From an uncultured Caulobacteraceae bacterium (GTDB taxonomy: Bacteria > Pseudomonadota > Alphaproteobacteria > Caulobacterales > Caulobacteraceae), in the NCBI GenBank assembly GCA_903884915.1, contig CAISGS010000056.1, positions 1 through 5,822 of the forward strand: DNA of 5,822 nucleotides, read 5' to 3'. Positions 1 through 4,839 of this stretch are shown piece after piece. The notes under the pieces were generated by a model. It saw only the letters and a program-made list of their open reading frames with translations. It did no database searches and had not been told where the DNA came from. The position numbers and the translations under genes were made by a program. Each line of letters opens with the position of its first letter. Position 1 is the stretch's first letter.

Positions 1-180
1 AGCGAGCGCCGCGAACGGGCGGCTGCGCACCGCCGACGCGAGCGCAGCCGCGCTCGCGGACGCCCAGTCCATCGCGGGCGACGCCGAGCAAGCGGAGCGC
101 GCACGCGCACGAATCAAGCGATCGAGGCTAGTGCAGAGGCTTGCAATACGGAGGGGCTGTAATTTATAAGCGGGTCTCCC
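1..180. other. GC-rich left edge with no recognised gene
   Basis: By hand count the first 60 bases have about 82% G+C, the next 60 about 73%, and 121-180 about 53%, whereas the genes to the right look closer to 60%. Plus frame 2 is open from the edge to a TAA at 167-169 and would read as an Ala/Arg-rich, helix-prone tail (for example ALADAQSIAGDAEQAERARA), but I recognise no family, and long open frames are expected by chance at this GC. Plus frame 1, the amidase frame, has a TAA at 160-162. Nothing here resembles the missing amidase N-terminus. It may be the end of an unrelated gene, an inserted element, or a chimeric contig end. Confidence 0.5.
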
Positions 181-1050
181 TATTGCGCGGGTGCGCTCGG
201 CACCGATACCCTTGGCAGTGTGCGTATTCCGGCCAGCTTCTGCGGCGTGGTGGGGCACAAGCCAACCCAAGGTCTGATTTCGATGGACGGGGTGGTCGCC
301 CTATCTTGGACGCTCGACCATGTGGGCGTTTTGGCCCGCTCGGCCCAGGACTGCGCCTATCTGTTGGCCCATGCGGCTGCGGTCGATGGTGATCTGGCCG
401 AGTCCTTCTCGCAGATTGCCGATCTGGACGCCCTTCGACCCGCCCCCTTTGCAGCGCTTGATCTCGCGCCCTTCGGCGACATCATCGATCCAGAACTGGT
501 CAAGGCCTATGACGCGGCCATCGCTTCTGCGCGCGGTTTGGGGTTGGAGATCGAAACCATCAGCCTTGAGGGCTATGATTTCAACGCCATGATGCAACAT
601 GGCTATCTGATCATGACCGCTGAAGGGGCTGTGTCGCTGGAGGATGATCTGGCCTCAGGGCCTGAAGGCTTCAGTGTCGCGGGCCGCCAGACCTTTGGAT
701 GGGGCGCGGCGCAACCCGCCGCCAGTCTCGCCAAGGCTTACCGCGCCGTCGGGGTTGCCGTGGATCTGGTCAAGGATCTTTTGACGCCCTATGCGGCACT
801 GCTCTTGCCGACAACGCCGGGTCCCGCCTTTAGCTTCGACGATGGCGGCGTCGCCCATGTCGCTGATTTTACAGCGCTGGGTGACTTTCTGGGCATGCCG
901 TCTTGCGCGGCACCCATCGGCATCACCAAGGCGGGCCTTCCCCTATCAATTCAAGCCTTGGCTTGGGACGATGAGACGGCTTTGAGCTTGGCGGATCTTG
1001 TCTCGAACGCCGCTCTTCCAACATCAACGCCCCAAGCCTTTCGCGGCTAG
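181..1050 (+). CDS. Amidase-signature family hydrolase, 5'-truncated (probable pseudogene or junction fragment)
   Basis: The family hydrolyses amide bonds with a Lys/cis-Ser/Ser triad in proteins of about 400-500 residues. Homology begins near 181 with [21 protein letters not shown], the nucleophile-serine block (usually GTDTGGS; Leu here replaces the first Gly). It continues through [10 protein letters not shown], a PTTPGPAF segment, the [19 protein letters not shown] block and GLPLSIQ near the C-terminus, ending at TAG 1048-1050. The catalytic Lys region and most of the GGSSGGS cis-Ser loop are absent. An in-frame TAA sits at 160-162, and no ATG, GTG or TTG occurs before the GTG at 220. That GTG lies just after the nucleophile serine (codon 217-219), so a product starting there would lack it. 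Only about 290 residues remain. The 3' part is undamaged, so the break is recent or technical. The substrate cannot be judged. Confidence 0.85.
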   Translation, partial: YCAGALGTDTLGSVRIPASFCGVVGHKPTQGLISMDGVVALSWTLDHVGVLARSAQDCAYLLAHAAAVDGDLAESFSQIADLDALRPAPFAALDLAPFGDIIDPELVKAYDAAIASARGLGLEIETISLEGYDFNAMMQHGYLIMTAEGAVSLEDDLASGPEGFSVAGRQTFGWGAAQPAASLAKAYRAVGVAVDLVKDLLTPYAALLLPTTPGPAFSFDDGGVAHVADFTALGDFLGMPSCAAPIGITKAGLPLSIQALAWDDETALSLADLVSNAALPTSTPQAFRG

Positions 1051-1052
1051 GG

Positions 1053-1116
1053 CTAAGCTGGCCGCTTAGGCGGCGCGATAGAGGCAAACCATCACCTGTG
1101 TTCGGATGGTTTGCCT
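1053..1116. terminator. Two stem-loops after the amidase (possible terminator or processing signal)
   Basis: A 6-bp stem (CTAAGC 1053-1058 with GCTTAG 1064-1069, 5-nt loop) is followed by a perfect 12-bp stem (AGGCAAACCATC 1082-1093 with GATGGTTTGCCT 1105-1116, 11-nt loop). Neither is followed by a T run on either strand, so a classic Rho-independent terminator is not shown. The position between the amidase stop and chpT suits transcription termination, mRNA 3'-end protection, or a palindromic operator for chpT. Confidence 0.35.
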
Positions 1117-1174
1117 AGACCGCAAATCAGGTCAACCTTGCGCCTTCACGTACTTGAAGGGTGGCTACGGCCTC

Positions 1175-1885
1175 ATGACTGACCCCGGTTTTTCTTCTGA
1201 CGCCCAAACGGTTAGCGCCTTTGGATCGCTCGAGCGCTCGCTTAGCGCGGCTCCCGTGATTGGGGCGGCAGAACTTGCGGCCAATCTGGCTGCGCGCATG
1301 TGTCATGACTTCATCAGTCCGGCGAGCGCCATCGTCTCTGGCCTTGATCTGCTTGAAGATCCAACCGCGCAAGATATGCGCGATGATGCCATGAACCTGA
1401 TTGCCGCCAGCGCGAAAAAGCTGGTGGAACTGCTGGCCTTCACCCGGGTGGCCTTTGGGGCCTCGGCCACGGCCGAAATGTTTGACAGCCGTGCCCTACA
1501 GAACCTGACCAACGGCATTTTCAGCCATGTTCGTCCGGAATTGAACTGGGCCGTGACGGCTGCTCAATTGAACAAGCCTGCGGCGCGCACGATCCTGAAC
1601 CTTGCCCTGATCGGGGCCGGAGCCTTACCGACCGGCGGTGTTGCCCGTTTGACCGCTGAGACCGTAGGCGGTGACTTTTTGATGGCCGTGGAGGCTGTTG
1701 GCCCCCGGGTTCGTTTGCGGCCTGAAGTTAAGGCGGGTCTCAATGGCGAGCCAAAAGGCGAGGGCGTCGGCGGTCACTGGATCCAAGCCTACTATCTCCA
1801 TAGTCTTTTGAGTGAAGCAGGCGGGGCCTTGGAGGTCACGGTTAGCGAAGATCGGGTCGTAGTTCGTGCGCGGGTCGGGGCCTAG
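1175..1885 (+). CDS. chpT: ChpT histidine phosphotransferase
   Basis: ChpT is the cytoplasmic dimeric phosphotransferase that takes phosphate from the CckA receiver domain and passes it to CtrA and CpdR, controlling replication and the cell cycle in alphaproteobacteria. The predicted 236-residue product is near the roughly 225 of the Caulobacter protein. His44 in RMCHDFISPASAIVSG is the phospho-accepting residue, in the first of two helices that form the dimer four-helix bundle. Helix 2 carries LLEDP...QDMRDDAMNLIA and FTRVAFGASA. The rest (about 95-236) is the degenerate ATPase-like domain that docks receivers, with RLRPEVKAGLNGEP and EGVGGHWIQA. I chose the ATG at 1175. The frame opens at an upstream ATG at 1106, but that lies inside a hairpin arm and adds 23 residues with no family resemblance. 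A GAAGG at 1156-1160 is a rather distant ribosome-binding site for 1175. It is the first gene of a set with the two genes that follow. Confidence 0.95.
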   Translation: MTDPGFSSDAQTVSAFGSLERSLSAAPVIGAAELAANLAARMCHDFISPASAIVSGLDLLEDPTAQDMRDDAMNLIAASAKKLVELLAFTRVAFGASATAEMFDSRALQNLTNGIFSHVRPELNWAVTAAQLNKPAARTILNLALIGAGALPTGGVARLTAETVGGDFLMAVEAVGPRVRLRPEVKAGLNGEPKGEGVGGHWIQAYYLHSLLSEAGGALEVTVSEDRVVVRARVGA

Positions 1886-1952
1886 GGTTTAAGATGATGG
1901 ATGGGGCCTTACCGCTATCAGGTCTGGGATCGGCGAGGATCACCGCGCCCAC

Positions 1953-1959
1953 GGGAGGG
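1953..1959 (+). promoter_or_regulatory. Ribosome-binding site for the CheY-like gene
   Basis: GGGAGGG lies 5 nt before the GTG at 1965. This strong Shine-Dalgarno match supports the GTG as the true start. Confidence 0.7.
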
Positions 1960-1964
1960 ATTTT

Positions 1965-2330
1965 GTGAAAACCTGCCTGGTGGTCGATGACAGCGTCGCC
2001 ATTCGCAAGGTGGCCCGCATGATTTTAGAAAATCTGGGATTTCACGTCACCGAGGCCGGCGATGGACACGAAGCGATCGCCTGGTGCCGCGCCTCAATGC
2101 CGGACGCGATCCTGCTCGATTGGAACATGCCGCTGATGTCGGGTATAGATTTTTTGCGCCAGCTCCGCGTCGAGCCCTTGGGTGAAGGACCAAAGGTCCT
2201 GTTTTGCACCGTTGAAAATGACCTATCCCACATCAACGAGGCCCTCAAAGCGGGGGCTGACGAATATATTATGAAGCCCTTTGACGGGGACGTGATCTGC
2301 GCCAAGTTTGCCGAGGTGGGTCTGATATGA
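1965..2330 (+). CDS. CheY-like single-domain response regulator
   Basis: A stand-alone receiver domain of 121 residues with no output domain. All catalytic positions are intact: the Asp8-Asp9 metal-binding pair (VVDDS), phospho-acceptor Asp52 (LLDWNMP), Thr82 (FCTVEN), and Lys104 in the YIMKPFD motif, with Tyr101 as the likely switch aromatic. It should therefore be phosphorylated by a histidine kinase or phosphotransferase and act by protein contact. It starts at GTG with a strong Shine-Dalgarno. The gap from chpT is 79 bp, and its stop overlaps the cheR start (ATGA). I recall a CheY-like gene at the same place after chpT in Caulobacter crescentus, but I leave the symbol blank because several CheY paralogues exist there. 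Whether it takes phosphate from ChpT or a CheA, and whether it acts on the flagellar motor, cannot be told from sequence. Confidence 0.93.
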   Translation: MKTCLVVDDSVAIRKVARMILENLGFHVTEAGDGHEAIAWCRASMPDAILLDWNMPLMSGIDFLRQLRVEPLGEGPKVLFCTVENDLSHINEALKAGADEYIMKPFDGDVICAKFAEVGLI

Positions 2331-3154
2331 CGCCCGATGACCTCTCCCTCATTTGCCGGATCGTTCGAGCCAGAGCCGGATATGTCGTCGATCAGGCAAA
2401 GGCTGCGATGATCGAAAACCGTTTGGGGCCGTTGGTTCGGCGTGAGGGCTTCAACAGCCTTTCGGATCTGGTCGCCGCGATTAAAACCAAACGCGATGAG
2501 CGCCTGGTCTGGGCGCTGGCCGATGCCATACTTCCAAAGGACACGGCCTTTTTTCGCGATCGCACGCCCTTTAGCCAATTTCGAGACGTGATCCTGCCGG
2601 ACTTGGAGCAGCGATTGGGCACGTCGCCCCTTCGGATTTGGAGCGCGGGCTGCGCAACGGGGGAGGAGGCCTATTCTCTGGCCTTGACCCTCGATGAGGC
2701 GCGGGCCGGACGCGGGGGCCGCGCTGTTGAGATCGTCGGTTCAGACCTTTCAGAACGCTGCCTTGAGCGTGCGGCCGCCGGAATCTTTAGCCAGATGGAG
2801 GTGCAGAAGGGCCTGCCGATCCGATATCTGGTCCGTCATTTTGACCGTCAAGATGAGGTTTGGCATCTGTCAGCCTCAATTCGACAGAAGGTCCAATGGA
2901 GCCGCGTCAACCTGATTTCCGAGATCAGCACTGTGGGCCGATTTGACGTGATCTTCTGCCGCTACGTCTTGGGCGGCCTTGACGATCTGATGCGCAAGCA
3001 GGTCCTTTCACAATTGGCTGGAGCCTTGAACGACAATGGATATCTGATCGTTGGGCGTGATGAGGCGGTTTTGGATCAGGCCGTTGGCCTTTCCCCCGTT
3101 TGGGGTTCATCGGACATCTATCGACGCGAACCGGCCCTTAGGATTGTGGCTTAG
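2327..3154 (+). CDS. cheR: CheR-type chemotaxis protein methyltransferase
   Basis: A CheR-family S-adenosylmethionine-dependent methyltransferase of 275 residues, the usual length. These enzymes methylate glutamates on chemoreceptors. Residues 1-70 form the N-terminal helical domain, followed by DTAFFRD (72-78), the SAM-binding RIWSAGCATGEEAYSLA (103-119), GSDLSERCLERAAAGIF (138-154), VNLIS (194-198), FDVIFCRYVLGGL (206-218) and NGYLIVGRDE (237-246). The usual CRNVLIYF is CRYVLGGL here, and the Asn before TxFFR is replaced by PKD, so it is a divergent member. Its start overlaps the CheY-like stop (ATGA), implying translational coupling. No receptor, CheA, CheW or CheB gene lies in the window, so it is a solo pair that may serve receptors encoded elsewhere or a non-receptor target. 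The stop overlaps the end of the convergent PaiB-like gene. Confidence 0.92.
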   Translation: MTPDDLSLICRIVRARAGYVVDQAKAAMIENRLGPLVRREGFNSLSDLVAAIKTKRDERLVWALADAILPKDTAFFRDRTPFSQFRDVILPDLEQRLGTSPLRIWSAGCATGEEAYSLALTLDEARAGRGGRAVEIVGSDLSERCLERAAAGIFSQMEVQKGLPIRYLVRHFDRQDEVWHLSASIRQKVQWSRVNLISEISTVGRFDVIFCRYVLGGLDDLMRKQVLSQLAGALNDNGYLIVGRDEAVLDQAVGLSPVWGSSDIYRREPALRIVA

Positions 3155-3761
3155 GCTCCTGCATCATCATCAAGCCTAAGGCCCTAGCCTGAGCGTCATC
3201 GGATTGGGATAGGGCTGCCCTTACCCCCTCGATGGCCTCACGGGGCTTATTTTGCGACAGTTTGCTCACCCCGGTTAGGCTCGTGACATCCATCTCATAG
3301 GCAATGATCCCCTGACGCACCATGGTGTCAAATCGGACAGGATCCATCTTTGCGCGTGTCCAGACGGGTTTTGGCGCAAGCCGCGCCTCGAACATGGCGG
3401 AAAGATCATTCAACATCAGGGCGGCCTGTTCTGGCGCTATTACGCGAACGGTGCCCGATATCTCTGCCGAAACATAGTTCCAAGTGGGGACCTGATCGGA
3501 AATTCCGTACCAGTATGGACTGACATAGGCGTCCGGTCCTGAGACCACACACAGGGCGCGCGGATCATGGGCAAGGGCAGCGTTCAGTCCATTGGCGCTG
3601 GAAAGGTGAAACCTTAAGATTGACTGTTCCAACAGCACCGGCGCATGGGCACAGACCGGTCCATTGGGACCATGGGCTATGATCAGACCAAAACCACGTT
3701 CGGCAATCAGGCTTCTGAGGCGATCTTCGTCGGTTTCTAAAAAGGCTGAAGCGGGATGCAT
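3138..3761 (-). CDS. PaiB-like FMN-binding split-barrel protein
   Basis: A 207-residue protein, the size of Bacillus PaiB, a negative transcriptional regulator with a flavin-binding split-barrel fold. Signatures are MHPASAF at the start, CAHAPVLL (37-44), FHLSSAN (51-57), GPDAYVSPYWY (75-85), PTWNYVSAEISG (92-103) and the C-terminal KLSQNKP (167-173). The reading frame continues upstream as far as 4034, but it runs back across the divergent secreted-protein gene. The ATG at 3761 matches the family start and has GGAAG 8 nt upstream. It ends at TAA 3138-3140, inside the cheR 3' end (17-bp tail-to-tail overlap). No helix-turn-helix is seen, so direct DNA binding is uncertain; many members may be flavin-dependent enzymes. 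Divergent transcription from the small secreted protein suggests a shared control region. Confidence 0.9.
   Translation of the reverse strand: MHPASAFLETDEDRLRSLIAERGFGLIIAHGPNGPVCAHAPVLLEQSILRFHLSSANGLNAALAHDPRALCVVSGPDAYVSPYWYGISDQVPTWNYVSAEISGTVRVIAPEQAALMLNDLSAMFEARLAPKPVWTRAKMDPVRFDTMVRQGIIAYEMDVTSLTGVSKLSQNKPREAIEGVRAALSQSDDAQARALGLMMMQEPKPQS
3150..3180. terminator. Stem-loop at the convergent cheR/paiB junction
   Basis: CTTAGGCT (3150-3157) pairs with AGCCTAAG (3173-3180) across a 15-nt loop. It covers the cheR stop codon and lies within the paiB-like 3' end. No T run is present. It could serve as a weak bidirectional stop between facing genes, but an 8-bp stem is only modest evidence. 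Confidence 0.25.
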
Positions 3762-3839
3762 CGGTAGGACTTCCAGCGGATTGACGCCTAAGCTCTGAAT
3801 GATCATGTGCCATTCATCAAGACGCGTTATAAAGACCCC
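3762..3839. promoter_or_regulatory. Divergent promoter region with partial palindrome
   Basis: This 78-bp gap must hold the promoters of both flanking genes. It contains TGAATG (3796-3801) and CATTCA (3811-3816), inverted around a 9-nt centre and adjoining the self-complementary ATGATCAT (3799-3806), a plausible dimeric-regulator site. A TATAAA at 3828-3833 ends 6 nt before the ATG at 3840. If it is the -10 box of the rightward gene, that mRNA would be leaderless or nearly so. No good -35 match was found. Confidence 0.3.
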
Positions 3840-4193
3840 ATGACAAACCCATCCAAAATTGCAGGCCTGTTGCTCGCGTCCGTTCTGGTCACGAGCACAA
3901 TCACGGCTCCGGTGGCCTTGGCCCAAACTGCAGCCCCCTTGATTGCGGCGGGTCAAAAGGTCGTGGATCCAGAAGGTCGTCAGCTTGGGACTGTCGAGCG
4001 GATCATCTCCGACGCGGCAGGCAAGCCCAGCCAAGTGGTCATCCGTACGATTGCGGTCCGCGGCGGCTCACCGAGCGCGCTTAAGGTCTTGCCGCTGGCT
4101 GCCTTCATGGCGTCCGACAAACCTACCACCCCTCCGACTCTCGTTGCGCCCTTGGCGCGAGAGGAAATTGACCTCTTACCGAATGCTCAATAG
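3840..4193 (+). CDS. Small secreted PRC-barrel-like protein
   Basis: A 117-residue protein with a clear Sec signal peptide: a short polar start with Lys6, a hydrophobic core (IAGLLLASVLVTSTITAPV) and a likely cleavage after ALA (residue 28), giving a mature periplasmic product of about 89 residues. The segment VVDPEGRQLGTVERIISDAAGKPSQVVIRT, given here by key parts only (VVDPEG, LGTVERII, GKPSQVVI; about 41-70), resembles the PRC-barrel fold found in small stress-related alphaproteobacterial proteins. Its function is not known. The frame is open from a GTG at 3807, but the ATG at 3840 puts the signal peptide at the N-terminus. No Shine-Dalgarno precedes it, which fits a leaderless message. 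The stop lies 3 bp from the end of the convergent Lrp-type gene. Confidence 0.8.
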   Translation: MTNPSKIAGLLLASVLVTSTITAPVALAQTAAPLIAAGQKVVDPEGRQLGTVERIISDAAGKPSQVVIRTIAVRGGSPSALKVLPLAAFMASDKPTTPPTLVAPLAREEIDLLPNAQ

Positions 4194-4196
4194 GGC

Positions 4197-4709
4197 CTAA
4201 CGCTCCACCGGAGAAGCACCGCGCCGGCCCCCCGCAAGCGGTAGGCCAGGTCGTTTGATAATGGTCTGAAGGACGAGGCTGGAATTGACGTGCGACACGC
4301 CGGTCAGGCGCGTCAGGCGGGTGGAGTGGATGCGAGCAAGGTCATCAACATCCGTGGCCACGACGCGCACCAGAAAATCCGACGAGCCGGTCATGAGATA
4401 GCATTCCATAACCTCCGGAACCGTCGCGATGTCACGTTCAAAGGCAGCTAAGGCAGCCTCAGACTGTTCCGTCAGTCCAATCGTAACATACACCGTTAAG
4501 GGCAGGCCGACGGCCCGGGGATTGATGACCGCGGCATAGCGCTCGATCACGCCGCGCTGTTCGAGGAGCTTTACCCGGCGAAGACAGGCGCTTTCGGATA
4601 GGTTGGCTTGGCGGGCGAGGTCGGAATTTGTGCTTCGACCATCCCTTTGCAGGGCTGTCAGCAGGGCTAAATCTGTCGGATCGAGATCGACTTGGGTCAT
4701 GTTGGTCAT
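4197..4709 (-). CDS. Lrp/AsnC-family transcriptional regulator, probable regulator of ald
   Basis: A 170-residue protein of typical Lrp/AsnC size. The N-terminal helix-turn-helix spans about 26-56 (STNSDLARQANLSESACLRRVKLL, seen as NSDLARQANLS then ESACLRRVKLLE), followed by GVIERYAAVINPRAVG. The C-terminal effector-binding RAM domain spans about 70-150, with TGSSDFLVRV at 107-116 and a final strand in HVNSSLVLQTI. Family members are octamers or dimers that bind amino acids and wrap DNA. It is divergent from alanine dehydrogenase, the arrangement of known AldR/AlaR-type regulators that switch on ald in response to alanine, so alanine is the inferred effector. The chosen start (ATG 4709) has AGGA only 3 nt upstream; the in-frame ATG at 4700 is an alternative. 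The Arg/Gly-rich tail after residue 153 is unlikely to be structured. A repeat copy lies 6 bp upstream, pointing to autoregulation. Confidence 0.93.
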   Translation of the reverse strand: MTNMTQVDLDPTDLALLTALQRDGRSTNSDLARQANLSESACLRRVKLLEQRGVIERYAAVINPRAVGLPLTVYVTIGLTEQSEAALAAFERDIATVPEVMECYLMTGSSDFLVRVVATDVDDLARIHSTRLTRLTGVSHVNSSLVLQTIIKRPGLPLAGGRRGASPVER

Positions 4710-4715
4710 GATTCC

Positions 4716-4795
4716 TGCGAAAACTTGGCAATTACTAGAAGAATATGCGGAAAAATGGCGATTATACCACCCAAATAGGCGGAAAACGCAATTTG
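4716..4795 (+). repeat. Three phased imperfect repeats, candidate Lrp-type operator
   Basis: Copies: TGCGAAAACTTGGCAATTAC (4716-4735), TGCGGAAAAATGGCGATTAT (4746-4765) and GGCGGAAAACGCAATTTG (4778-4795). The shared core is GCG(G)AAAA, then a short gap, then GC(A/G)ATT. Copy starts are 30 and 32 bp apart, about three helical turns, so all copies face the same side of the helix. That is the layout expected for a multimeric Lrp-family protein. The match to the adjacent regulator is inferred. Confidence 0.5.
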
Positions 4796-4828
4796 ATCTC
4801 GTCTATCCTGTGGCATCTGACGTTCCTC

Positions 4829-4834
4829 AGGAGG
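4829..4834 (+). promoter_or_regulatory. Ribosome-binding site for ald
   Basis: AGGAGG lies 5 nt before the ATG at 4840, a consensus Shine-Dalgarno that fixes the start. Confidence 0.8.
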
Positions 4835-4839
4835 CGATC

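Larger units (their letters stand above)
4710..4839. promoter_or_regulatory. lrp-ald divergent control region
   Basis: This 130-bp gap separates the two start codons and is AT-richer than its flanks. It carries three imperfect repeats listed separately and a GATTC (GANTC class, the CcrM methylation target in this group) at 4710-4714, next to the regulator start. I could not assign confident -35/-10 boxes for either gene. Confidence 0.6.

Noticed and set aside
2..169. 3' end of a coding gene in plus frame 2
   Set aside because: It is open to the edge but short, in about 75% GC sequence where open frames arise by chance, and no family could be named; kept only as an unexplained region.
1..180. 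Insertion-sequence end at the amidase break
   Set aside because: No terminal inverted repeat, target duplication or transposase sequence was visible on the single side available.
141..392. 83-codon plus-strand open frame at the left end
   Set aside because: It overlaps the amidase in another frame, and its Arg/Gly/Cys-rich product is typical of an out-of-frame reading.
1106..1174. Upstream ATG start for chpT
   Set aside because: It lies in a hairpin arm with no Shine-Dalgarno, and the extra 23 residues are unlike ChpT N-termini.
1051..1174. CtrA binding site (TTAA-N7-TTAA) upstream of chpT
   Set aside because: No paired TTAA half-sites occur here, nor in the other gaps read.
2042..2578. 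178-codon minus-strand open frame across the CheY-like and CheR genes
   Set aside because: It is antisense to two well-supported genes, has no recognisable motifs and spans their junction; it is a shadow of GC-rich coding sequence.
3762..4034. N-terminal extension of the PaiB-like protein
   Set aside because: The added residues do not resemble the family and would cover the opposite-strand signal-peptide gene; the ATG at 3761 has a good ribosome-binding site and the family start.
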